A DNA stretch of 20,953 nt. Source: a virus. The stretch is taken from the IMG/VR virus record IMGVR_UViG_3300017763_006365, positions 1 to 20,953 of that record, one strand, 5' to 3'. This document shows, piece after piece, positions 1-7,700 of the stretch (its first letter is position 1; every line of letters begins with the position of its first letter). The position numbers and the translations under genes are program-made. The notes beneath the pieces were generated by a model. It searched no databases, was not told the DNA's origin, and was given only the letters and a program-made list of their open reading frames with translations.

Positions 1-1008
1 ACCTTTTACTTCAGTCAATCACTAGGAGTAGAAGGTAAGTTCTTTAGAGATTTAATAAATCTAAAGGCTCAACCAGAAATAAGACACAGAAGCGTTGATA
101 ATAAAACATTAATATTTGGTAACCTTGGTATCAGAGGTCAATATGAAATAACACCAAAACTCATTCTTAATTCTACCGATTCATTTTCTCATTTAGAAAG
201 AGAGCCAAGTGACATTGATGATGATCTAGATGTGACTTACTTCATGTATAAGAGTTCGTACATGCTGACGTGGAAACCTCGGCATCTCTTAAAAGTTAAA
301 GGTGGTTACGAAAACCATATTAAACGTTGGTCAGAAAACTTACCAGTAGGAGTTGGCGCTGAGTTAACTAACGGCGACTTTACTAAAGATGCATTTACGT
401 TTGGCGCAGAACAAATTATTGGCAAACGTTTTATTCTAGAGTTAATAGGCAAGAAATCATTTTTAGATTATAGCGGAGTTCGTGGAGCAATTGATACTAA
501 TACATATTATGCACAATTTTCGTACATAATGAATCCATCAACTATCATAAAAATAAACTATGGCGTGATCGATGCATTGATTGAAGATCAATATGGTGCG
601 CTAACTGAATATTCGACTCCCACGTATGGGGCAAATATAACATACTTTACCGAAAAGGGCACAGTGATTTTATTAGGCACCGTGTACGAAGTGCTAGATT
701 CATCTGTTGCGTATTGGAATATGAAAGAGAATTTAAAAACATCTCTTATGATGAAATATCCAATAACGCCAAAACTTGAAGTAAACGTAATGGGCGCCCA
801 TCTCCTTACCTCATACAAAGATATTGGTAATCGATACAATGCTGGGTTAGAACGCGAAGAAGAAGTCTTTATGTCGAGTATAACTTTTTCTTGGAAATAC
901 AACGAGAGCCACTATGCTGAAATTGGTTATCAAGGTTTACATCTATTGAACAAAGATGCCGACGTTTTTAAGAATAAAGCATTCGTTGGGTATCGCTGGA
1001 ATTTTTAA
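1..1008 (+). CDS. Outer-membrane beta-barrel protein, 5' end missing
   Basis: The reading frame is open from base 1, so this is the C-terminal 335 residues of a larger protein; a GTG at 232 is internal and not the real start. The visible part is almost entirely short amphipathic strands alternating polar and hydrophobic/aromatic residues, separated by turns rich in N, D and G. It ends in the strand FVGYRWNF with a terminal phenylalanine, the usual C-terminal signature recognised by the BAM machinery. This pattern fits a porin-like barrel of the Gram-negative outer membrane, possibly of the putative beta-barrel porin type. No signal peptide can be judged because the N-terminus lies outside. 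Its stop overlaps the stop of the convergent minus-strand gene by three bases, so it is packed like its phage neighbours. A role in surface conversion or superinfection exclusion is inference only. Confidence 0.7.
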   Translation, partial: TFYFSQSLGVEGKFFRDLINLKAQPEIRHRSVDNKTLIFGNLGIRGQYEITPKLILNSTDSFSHLEREPSDIDDDLDVTYFMYKSSYMLTWKPRHLLKVKGGYENHIKRWSENLPVGVGAELTNGDFTKDAFTFGAEQIIGKRFILELIGKKSFLDYSGVRGAIDTNTYYAQFSYIMNPSTIIKINYGVIDALIEDQYGALTEYSTPTYGANITYFTEKGTVILLGTVYEVLDSSVAYWNMKENLKTSLMMKYPITPKLEVNVMGAHLLTSYKDIGNRYNAGLEREEEVFMSSITFSWKYNESHYAEIGYQGLHLLNKDADVFKNKAFVGYRWNF

Positions 1009-1193
1009 TTAGACCCGCCAAAAGTCTCATAAATAATAAACTCTGGTTGATTTTGTTTCTCTTTATATTGGTTGGGAAAAACAGTTACGGGATGTTTCTT
1101 GCCGTCTATGAAGACATAACCAGCTAAATATTTTCCATTTTTACCCTCTTTTTTCCAGAAAGCGCCCCGTTGTTGTTCCGTCCATTTACTCAT
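1005..1193 (-). CDS. Small conserved-looking protein, 62 aa, unknown function
   Basis: A 62-residue protein starting at an ATG. It has the order aromatic-rich N-terminus (SKWTEQQRGAFWKK), a glycine/tyrosine strand (GKYLAGYVFIDGKK), then PVTVFPNQYKEKQNQPEFIIYE. This faintly recalls the small DUF736-like beta-strand proteins (A-x-W-K-K, Y-x-x-G, Pro-rich end) common in phages and plasmids, but family membership is not established. It has no membrane segment or signal peptide. It has its own sigma70-type promoter just upstream and is the last gene of the leftward block, ending tail-to-tail with the beta-barrel gene. The start is supported by position: there is no other methionine downstream. Function unknown. 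Confidence 0.7.
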   Translation of the reverse strand: MSKWTEQQRGAFWKKEGKNGKYLAGYVFIDGKKHPVTVFPNQYKEKQNQPEFIIYETFGGSN

Positions 1194-1201
1194 TAATATC
1201 C

Positions 1202-1230
1202 ATAGTAAGCTGGATAGATGAAAATGTCAA
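1202..1230 (-). promoter_or_regulatory. Sigma70-type promoter for the 62-aa gene
   Basis: On the minus strand TTGACA (1230-1225) is followed after 17 bases by TACTAT (1207-1202). The -35 box is a perfect consensus match with ideal spacing; the -10 box matches 4 of 6. Transcription would start near 1195, about two bases before the ATG at 1193, so the mRNA would be nearly leaderless. Confidence 0.6.
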
Positions 1231-1238
1231 GTTAAATT

Positions 1239-1610
1239 TTAAACATCTTGCTGCAGAATCAACTTAGATCCATTTTCTTGAAGCATGAAATCGCCATCTT
1301 GAAGCTCTAAATAGTCTGATACACCTACGCTCGGAGACCCAGCACCAAAGAAATCGTCAAAATTTAAAGGCCTAAAGCCTGCGTCAGTAGGTTGTATTAT
1401 ATGACTATATAAATTGTTTTCATCTAGTTTTCTATTTAATTGTTGTATAATTTTAGTAAACATGTGAAAATTTTGAACGTCTCCAGTTGGATAATCAGCA
1501 GCCAAAGAGGATATTCTGCTTGGAAAAGACGTTGAGCCCTCTCCTGTTAAGGGTACTGTGCTAGTCGAGCCTTTAATTTCGCTTCTTAACAAACTTGGAT
1601 TTTCGGACAT
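1239..1610 (-). CDS. Hypothetical protein, possible virion component, 123 aa
   Basis: A 123-residue protein with an ATG start just after a TA-repeat stretch (1611-1620). The first 35 residues are rich in Ser, Thr, Pro and Gly and look flexible. A helical stretch follows (VQNFHMFTKIIQQLNRKL, about residues 45-62). The end is a run of short strands with the pattern L-x-L-Q-D-G-D-F-x-L-Q-E-N-G-x-K-L-x-L. Such a two-turn, Gly/Asn-punctuated tail is often seen at the ends of phage structural and fibre proteins; that is recalled from other phages, not proven here. It sits downstream of the GNAT-like gene with a 24-base gap. No enzymatic motif is visible. Confidence 0.6.
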   Translation of the reverse strand: MSENPSLLRSEIKGSTSTVPLTGEGSTSFPSRISSLAADYPTGDVQNFHMFTKIIQQLNRKLDENNLYSHIIQPTDAGFRPLNFDDFFGAGSPSVGVSDYLELQDGDFMLQENGSKLILQQDV

Positions 1611-1634
1611 ATATATATATTACACTCTTTTTGG

Positions 1635-2138
1635 TTATTTGGGTTTGTTAAAATAATCTTCATAGTTCACTTTTAAAAGGTATTGATGATTATATAATTT
1701 ATTTATTAGGGGGTCATTTATTTCAAGTTCCTCAGTAGAGCGGAAGAATATTTGATTGTGTTTTTTAAACGATAAAAACTTTTCTCTATTCTCGTCTAGT
1801 GGCAAAATAGCCTCAATGAGCCCCATATCTTTCGTTTTTAAAAAGAATTTTTCGAAAAATACTCTTACAGTATGCATATTGTAGTCGCCTAAATCATAGT
1901 TCCAGAAGAATATGTCCATAAAAACCCTTTTTTCGTGAACGTAACCAAGGGCTCCGCAAACAATATCCTCTTTATTTTTTAAAAAAAGCTTAAAGTTTTT
2001 ATCGTCGAAGAAAAGCTCGTCAAAATTTAATTTAAACTCTTTCGGGTCAAAATTATTAATAATTTTTTTAAATTGTCTTCTAGCTAATAAATAAGACTGA
2101 AGATAGTTCGATTCTTGTGTGAATTCATGTTTTTCCAT
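1635..2138 (-). CDS. Hypothetical protein, possibly GNAT-like, 167 aa
   Basis: The ATG at 2138, one base after the stop of the upstream gene, is chosen; an in-frame TTG at 2147 would add three residues. The middle (roughly residues 50-85) has strand-turn-strand texture around a lysine/glycine loop (KNKEDIVCGALGYVHEKR) like the beta2-beta3 hairpin of N-acetyltransferases, followed by an aromatic strand (VFMDIFFWN). However, the acetyl-CoA loop (Q/R-x-x-G-x-G/A) is absent, so a GNAT assignment is weak. It is charged and Lys/Phe-rich, with no signal peptide or membrane segment. It is cotranscribed between the 198-aa and 123-aa genes. It may be a degenerate acetyltransferase or an unrelated phage protein. 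Confidence 0.55.
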   Translation of the reverse strand: MEKHEFTQESNYLQSYLLARRQFKKIINNFDPKEFKLNFDELFFDDKNFKLFLKNKEDIVCGALGYVHEKRVFMDIFFWNYDLGDYNMHTVRVFFEKFFLKTKDMGLIEAILPLDENREKFLSFKKHNQIFFRSTEELEINDPLINKLYNHQYLLKVNYEDYFNKPK

Positions 2139-2139
2139 A

Positions 2140-2736
2140 TTAATCAAAGTATAATGTTGTTTTATCTTTATAATTACTATAAGTATCCAAGTTAAAGCCC
2201 AAAGCTATCATTTTGTGCACCATTTCATGATCGTACATATTTGAATTGATTTGATTGATTGTTTCATTATCTTTATACATTTTTGTGTATTTCTCGCCTA
2301 CATCGTAAATCTTTTCTCTTATTTTATTAGATGAGCTCCTGCAATATTCTTTGCAATGTATTTGAGAAAGGTCTTTTTTTAAAAAATAAATTTTAATTTC
2401 ATCATTTTTTATATCCCAGCCTACTCCATACCAATCAAAACCAGTTGGGGCTTTGGGAGATATATTTAGAGAATTTAACATATTTAACGCGTTTTTCTCA
2501 AATAAACCTGGATTAGTTTTTGTTCCCACAATAAATCGAGAAGTGTTAGTTAAAGAGCCTTCAACACTAACAACAAAGCAGTAACAAGAAAGATGTTCGT
2601 TATCAAGAATATCTTCTTCGGTTATATTGCTCAAAGTCTCTGTGATAAAATCATATTCTAATCTATTTGTATTGGATAAAATTGAATATATATTTTTTTG
2701 ATATATATAAAACAAATCTTTAATTCTTGGCAACAT
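2140..2736 (-). CDS. Hypothetical protein, 198 aa, unknown
   Basis: First gene of the leftward block, with an ATG directly after a good promoter. I do not recognise the family. It starts with a helical region (to about residue 55) containing many polar residues. A core of strands follows, including LSCYCFVVSVEG and the aromatic segment FDWYGVGWDIKNDEIKIYFL (about residues 99-118), which looks like two adjacent strands. A Cys-containing stretch (HCKEYC) and a C-terminal helix then follow. There are no transmembrane segments. Its neighbours are equally obscure, and the stop lies one base before the next start, suggesting translational coupling. By position it may be an early or accessory gene; no function is assigned. 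Confidence 0.6.
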   Translation of the reverse strand: MLPRIKDLFYIYQKNIYSILSNTNRLEYDFITETLSNITEEDILDNEHLSCYCFVVSVEGSLTNTSRFIVGTKTNPGLFEKNALNMLNSLNISPKAPTGFDWYGVGWDIKNDEIKIYFLKKDLSQIHCKEYCRSSSNKIREKIYDVGEKYTKMYKDNETINQINSNMYDHEMVHKMIALGFNLDTYSNYKDKTTLYFD

Positions 2737-2741
2737 AATAT

Positions 2742-2769
2742 ATTATAAACCAAGCAAACGAAGTGTAAA
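2742..2769 (-). promoter_or_regulatory. Sigma70-type promoter of the leftward block
   Basis: In the 40-base divergent gap, the minus strand reads TTTACA (2769-2764), 16 bases, then a perfect TATAAT (2747-2742), five bases before the ATG at 2736. The predicted start of transcription coincides with the start codon, so the message would be leaderless. The same gap must also carry the start signals of the rightward tail block. Confidence 0.6.
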
Positions 2770-2776
2770 GAGTAAT

Positions 2777-3793
2777 ATGGCAGAAGGAATAAATAAAAAA
2801 GTAGCATCTGAGGCGATGTCTCTGGAGCCTAGTCAGATATTGGAATTTTATCTGATATATTATGGTTGGCCAGAAGATCAAAACAGCGTGCTAGCTTTAA
2901 CTCCTATGCGGCCTGGGATGTCGCGCCCCAATGGTAGCTCCACCCTATCAGCTAGTAGAATAGTGTGGCAAGGTCAAGAATTTGTATCCTACCCAATGGA
3001 AACTAGCGGCTTTGAAGTAAAGGGCGACAATAGCCTCCCTAGGCCGAGATTAAAAGTAGCAAATATAGAATATGCCATATCAAAGTATTTAAAAGTGCAT
3101 AATAATTTAATTGGGGCAAAAGTGGTAAGAAAAAGGACTTTTGCTAGATTTTTAGATGATGTCAATTTCCCAGCAGGAAAAAATCCATATTGGAATGTAG
3201 ATACTCAAAATAGCGAGGCTTCTTCGACTTCCTATTTACCAGATCAAACTTATTATATAAACAGGAGAACTACAGAAACAAAAGATCTAGTAGAGTTAGA
3301 ATTATCTACTGTTTTCGAATTAGATAATAAATTTTTACCAAACAGAAATGTTTATTCAAAGTATTGCACATGGATATATAGAGGATGCGGGTGCCTTTAC
3401 AATAGTATACCTATAAGGACAACAAACGATGAACTATTTAAAGATTCTAGTGGTACTGTCGTACCTATCGACAAAGCAAACTATAAAAATAGATGGGATT
3501 CCTTGGAGACATACGGTAAGGGGGATCATGTATATATAGAAATAGCCAACCATGACATTTCTGATGATGATTCAGAAAGCTCTATAAATGGCGCTTCGAT
3601 AAAACCCTTGCGAACTTTTTATGTCTGTGTCGAATCTAGCGTAAGTGGAAATGAAAATTTCCCGCCAATATCCGACAAATGGCAAAGAGATGAATGCTCT
3701 AAAAAAATATCAGCTTGTAAGCTAAGATTTGGCAAAAAAGGATTAAGATTTGGAGGATTTCCAGGAACTCATGCATACCAACCCAGAGGATAG
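2777..3793 (+). CDS. L: Minor tail protein L homologue (Fe-S tail tip protein)
   Basis: Resembles lambda gpL, the tail-tip protein known to bind an iron-sulfur cluster. Residues 1-190 give the body, including PRPRLKVAN (89-96) and INRRTTETKDLVELELS (161-177). The C-terminal part has the family's cysteines: YCTWIYRGCGC (C197, C204, C206) and DECSKKISACKLRFG (C307, C314), ending in LRFGGFPG. At 338 residues it is longer than lambda gpL (about 232). The extra length lies largely between the cysteine pairs at about 236-306, where W240, YGKGDHVY, FYVCVE and P-x-S-D-K-W resemble a CBM5/12-like carbohydrate-binding fold; this is inference. It heads the tail-tip block and overlaps the K-like gene. 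An AAAGAG four bases before the ATG is a weak ribosome site. Confidence 0.85.
   Translation: MAEGINKKVASEAMSLEPSQILEFYLIYYGWPEDQNSVLALTPMRPGMSRPNGSSTLSASRIVWQGQEFVSYPMETSGFEVKGDNSLPRPRLKVANIEYAISKYLKVHNNLIGAKVVRKRTFARFLDDVNFPAGKNPYWNVDTQNSEASSTSYLPDQTYYINRRTTETKDLVELELSTVFELDNKFLPNRNVYSKYCTWIYRGCGCLYNSIPIRTTNDELFKDSSGTVVPIDKANYKNRWDSLETYGKGDHVYIEIANHDISDDDSESSINGASIKPLRTFYVCVESSVSGNENFPPISDKWQRDECSKKISACKLRFGKKGLRFGGFPGTHAYQPRG
3763..3766 (+). promoter_or_regulatory. Ribosome binding site deciding the K start
   Basis: AGGA lies four bases before the ATG at 3771, inside the end of the L gene. It favours this ATG over the upstream in-frame TTG at 3750. Confidence 0.6.
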
Positions 3794-4163
3794 TCTTGTA
3801 AATAGTTTAGTCGAATACGCCAATACAGACTTAAAAAAAGAAGTTTGCGGCTTTATTTGTTATAAAAATAATGAACTATTTTTTAAACCAGCGAAAAATC
3901 ATTCGCATGATGATGATATATTTTTAATTAATCCAGCGGATTTTTTGCAGGTAAAATTAAACGAGGGTTTATTAGCTATATTCCATACTCATGTAAGCGG
4001 TAGAGAGGATCCATCTGAATACGACATACAGAATTCAAAAAATTGCCTTTACCCGTTTTTAATATATTCTTTGGCTACAGAGAGGTTTCATTTATTTGAT
4101 ATGCCCAATTTCAAAAGATCAGAAAAAGGTGTAATAATGTTAAAGGAGCTTTTGGATGACTAA
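3771..4163 (+). CDS. K: Tail assembly protein K homologue, JAMM peptidase only
   Basis: A 130-residue protein carrying the JAMM/MPN metalloprotease signature: E24 in KEVCGF, then HTHVSGREDPSEYD, where H72 and H74 are followed by seven residues, S82, two residues and D85. These are the zinc ligands and catalytic residues of the fold. Lambda gpK joins such a JAMM domain to an NlpC/P60 peptidase; here the protein stops after the JAMM domain, so the second domain is missing or encoded elsewhere. In lambda-like phages K acts in assembly of the tail tip, probably through proteolysis or peptidoglycan contact. The start overlaps the L gene by 23 bases and the end overlaps the I-like gene by 8, so translation is likely coupled. 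Confidence 0.85.
   Translation: MHTNPEDSLVNSLVEYANTDLKKEVCGFICYKNNELFFKPAKNHSHDDDIFLINPADFLQVKLNEGLLAIFHTHVSGREDPSEYDIQNSKNCLYPFLIYSLATERFHLFDMPNFKRSEKGVIMLKELLDD
4143..4148 (+). promoter_or_regulatory. Strong Shine-Dalgarno for the I-like gene
   Basis: AAGGAG seven bases before the ATG at 4156, within the K-like gene. It is the best ribosome site in the window and supports a host that uses Shine-Dalgarno pairing. Confidence 0.7.
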
Positions 4164-4752
4164 TGTAATTATACACGGAGAATTTGGAGAAATTTATGGA
4201 ACAAATCATAAATTTAAAGTAAGTAAGCTTTTAGAGATTACTAATGCTTTGCAGGCGAATAATCCAGGAGTTAGAGATTTTTTGCTTTCTAAATTTAAAG
4301 AGGGTTTGAGTTATGCATTTATAGACCCCAAAAACCCAAATAAAAAATGGGAAACAGTAGACGAATTATCTTCAGCTAACGCTCCCGAAGAAATACATAT
4401 TGTCCCAACCATAACTGGCGCGTTTGTTTTTACTGCGATAGCGGCCGCTGTAGTGGGTATCGGCGGCTTTGTGGCGGGCGCTTTAGGCGCTTTGGGAACG
4501 GCTTTAGCAAGTGGTGGCTTTTTAGCTAATTTGGCCGTTGGAATGTTAATTCAAGGGATTATGTCTTTACTGTTTCCAATTGAAACCCCTAAACCCCAAA
4601 CTGCAGAAAGTAAAATAGATATGTCTAGTTATATTTTTACTAATTTAGAAAATAATGCAGTTCAGGGATTCCCAGTGCCATTGCTATATGGAGAGCTTCG
4701 AGTTGGCTCCAATGTTATTTCAACAAATGTCACTAGTGCAGATTTAGGATAA
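4156..4752 (+). CDS. I: Tail assembly protein I homologue
   Basis: Resembles lambda gpI. The N-terminal 80 residues look like a beta-grasp domain (VIIHGEFGEIYG at 4-15, the helix LLEITNALQANNPGVRDFL at 25-43). Next come HIVPTITG (81-88) and a long glycine/alanine-rich hydrophobic stretch (about 89-141) typical of this family and able to insert in or cross a membrane. The C-terminal part contains the hallmark QGFPVPLLYGELRVGS (170-185). Its length of 198 is close to the lambda protein. It acts with K and J in tail-tip maturation; its exact role is unclear even in lambda. The stop shares one base with the J start (TAATG). Confidence 0.85.
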   Translation: MTNVIIHGEFGEIYGTNHKFKVSKLLEITNALQANNPGVRDFLLSKFKEGLSYAFIDPKNPNKKWETVDELSSANAPEEIHIVPTITGAFVFTAIAAAVVGIGGFVAGALGALGTALASGGFLANLAVGMLIQGIMSLLFPIETPKPQTAESKIDMSSYIFTNLENNAVQGFPVPLLYGELRVGSNVISTNVTSADLG

Positions 4753-7700
4753 TGGGTTTTTATAAGAATATATTTAAGAAAAAAGCAATTATTGCTGGTA
4801 GGAGTAAGGGAGCTTCACCTTCTTACTTGATGCCGCCAGACGGAAGTCAAACAAAGCAAGGGTATCAGATATATGAGGCGATAGATTTAATCTGTGAAGG
4901 CGAAGTCGAAGGTTTTGTCAATCAAGAGGGTAAAACTTTACAGGGGACAAGAGCCATGAAAAATTTTAACCAAGAGCAAAACGCTATTGGGAATGCCACT
5001 TTACCTATTGATCAAGGAATTTATTTTAATGATATAGCGCTAAGAGATGTCGATAATAATTCGACCCATTCTAAGTATAATCTTGAATTCAAATCAGGAA
5101 GAATTATGCAGGGTAATTCTTCTATCGTACATCATCCAGGAAAACTAACTAAATTATCGGTTCCGATTAAAGGTCCATATAATATGGCGGCCGTATACGA
5201 GACAAGGTACAGGTGGTGGGGCGAGTCCTATCAAGTTGTCGTTAATAATAATGGCGCTAGAACAGGTAGTGGAAGTAGAGACATAAGAACTGAAGGAACT
5301 TCAGCAAGAAATTTCGTCTCTTGGCAAAATTATGTACCGATAGAAAGAGCTGCTAAACCATATACATACACAAACTATGATAGAGATATAGATTCGATAG
5401 ATATAGGTCTACAAATAGATGGATTAAGCGATACAAAATCATTTTCTACTAAAAGCGAAAATCAAGCGGGTAAAAGTAAAATGGGTACGCCACTGCCATT
5501 AACAATAACTTTTCAGGTCACAACTGGTAAAGCAGATAAAGATGGTATCGTAACAAGTTCTAATGCTCGCTTTACAGTTAGGCCAGGAAAGGGCAAAACA
5601 GTTGGAGATGGAAACGGAAGGGTGGCGGTTAGAGGAATTATTACAGCCCCATATACCATCACACTAGAAGGCATTCATCTACCTACGATGTCTGATAGTG
5701 ACTTGTATAATTTTGTAAAGGTAGAGAAGGTACAGCATGAAACAATTTCTAATTTAATTAGAAGGGACGCTGGGGTAGGGACAGTAACAGAAAAATATCT
5801 CGATACATATTACTATCCTGGAAGTTGTTATGTAGCAAGCCAGATAGATTCTCAATATTTTCCACAAGTTCCAGCTAGGACGTTTAGACTTAAAGGCAAA
5901 AAAATAAAAATACCCTCTAATTATAACCCAACAAATGCTGATGGAACTGATAGGAGATTTTCAGATTTGCTACCAGCCTCATCGCAGGTTACTTCTTTTA
6001 CGGTTTCAAATGACGATGGAGGGAATAATTCGAACGACGCTGTAGGAACTTTCGCCATAGATGGAGCTACCGAATTAGGTTCTAAAAAATGGATATCATC
6101 TTCAAACGGCCATACTATAAGAAAAGTACAAAATGACAATAATATCTTTGTTTGGGTTTATAGAGATAGCGATAACGATCCCTTTTTTGTTTCAGAGCGC
6201 ATTCCAAATGCGACCACAACCTCTCAGAACTATCCGTGGCAAGTTTCCTCGAACTGGGCTCATTTTACAAATGGGCTCACCGAAATCGAGAGCTTTAATG
6301 AATTAATATTTTCTAATTTTGCGCCCACTGTAAATGGCAATATAGGACAGCAGATCTATTCAAATAATGGTCGATGGGATGGAAATTTTAAATACGCTTG
6401 GTCGGATAATCCAGCTTGGATATATTACGATCTTCTAACTAATAAAAGATATGGTTTGGGATCTTATTTACGGGATATAGACATTATAGATAAATGGACT
6501 CTATATGAAATAGGAATGTATTGCGATGCCGTAACAATGAATGACGGAAGCTATACTACCAATGATATGGGAGGCGCTGGTAAGTTTATCGGAGTGGACG
6601 ACGGATTTGGTGGACTTGAGCCTAGGTTTAGTTGTAATATATTGATAAAAGATCAAACCAACGCTTTTGATGCTATTCAGAATTTAGCTAGATCATTTAG
6701 GGCGATGACATATTTTAATAATTCTTGCGTCTCAGTCAGGGTAGACAGACCATATCTTTTTGAAGACATTAATAACACTTCAAATCCAGTATCAGCTAAA
6801 AATAAATTCCCATCTCATCTAATATTTAATAATTTGAATATCAAAGATGGAATGTTTTCCTACGCAGATGTAGACAGGACAACAAAGTTATCGGCTGTAG
6901 AAGTTTCTTATTTAGATAAAAGAAATAATTTCACATCACAAACAGAATATGTAGAAGATCCTGAAGCTATAAAATATGTAGGATTGAATTTTAAACAAAT
7001 AGAGGGAGTTGGAGTCACCTCAAAAGCTCAAGCTCACAGGTTGGCAAAATACATTTTATTTGAATCGCAAAATACTACAGAAACAATATCTTTTAATGCT
7101 GGATTTGAAGCTCTTTTAATACAACCAGGCGATATCATAAGAGTTGAAGATGAGATGAGAAATTTTACTCGAAACTATGGAACAGTTTTGGGCACAAGCG
7201 GAACCAGCAATTACAGTAACCCAGATCAATCTACAAATAATATAGGTCAAGGGCCGTCAGCTATAATAGTCGAACCAGCTATAGGGAGTGATTTAACTGA
7301 CTATGTAACTGGAGGGAATATACATTTATATAATCCGATAGGTAAGTCTGGAATTGAAGATTTTTATAGAAATCCTAGTTCAAATAGCGAACTGTATAAG
7401 GAAATCCATAACCCGCAAATAATCTCTTTAAAAATAAAAGATACTAGTCCTGGTCAGACAAATGTTAGTTATGAAATTATAGATAGCGGTGTTGCTATAT
7501 TTATAAACGGAGGAGATGGCCAATGGTTCTCAGAAAAAGATGCAAATATAAAACACGGAACGGTATATAATATTGATTCAAGTGGTAGAGACCCAAAATA
7601 TTATAAAGTATTAAACATAGAAGAAGATAAAAATGCAGGGTTTAATGTATCAGCTACAATACACCATACTGGGAAATTTAAATTTGTAGAAGAAAATGTA

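Noticed and set aside
588-902. Antisense open frame inside the barrel gene
   Set aside because: The plus-strand frame has the coherent barrel pattern; the antisense product shows no domain and no start signal.
1609-1624. TA-repeat tract as a regulatory repeat or origin
   Set aside because: It is short, lies in an AT-rich gap between two genes and has no iterons or flanking symmetry.
2139-2147. TTG start for the GNAT-like gene at 2147
   Set aside because: An ATG at 2138, one base past the upstream stop, is a better start.
2743-2752. T4-like late promoter on the plus strand before L
   Set aside because: TATAAACC only partly matches TATAAATA and no similar motif stands before other plus-strand genes.
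3750-3770. Upstream TTG start for the K-like gene
   Set aside because: The ATG at 3771 has an AGGA site at good spacing; the TTG would only add seven residues overlapping L.
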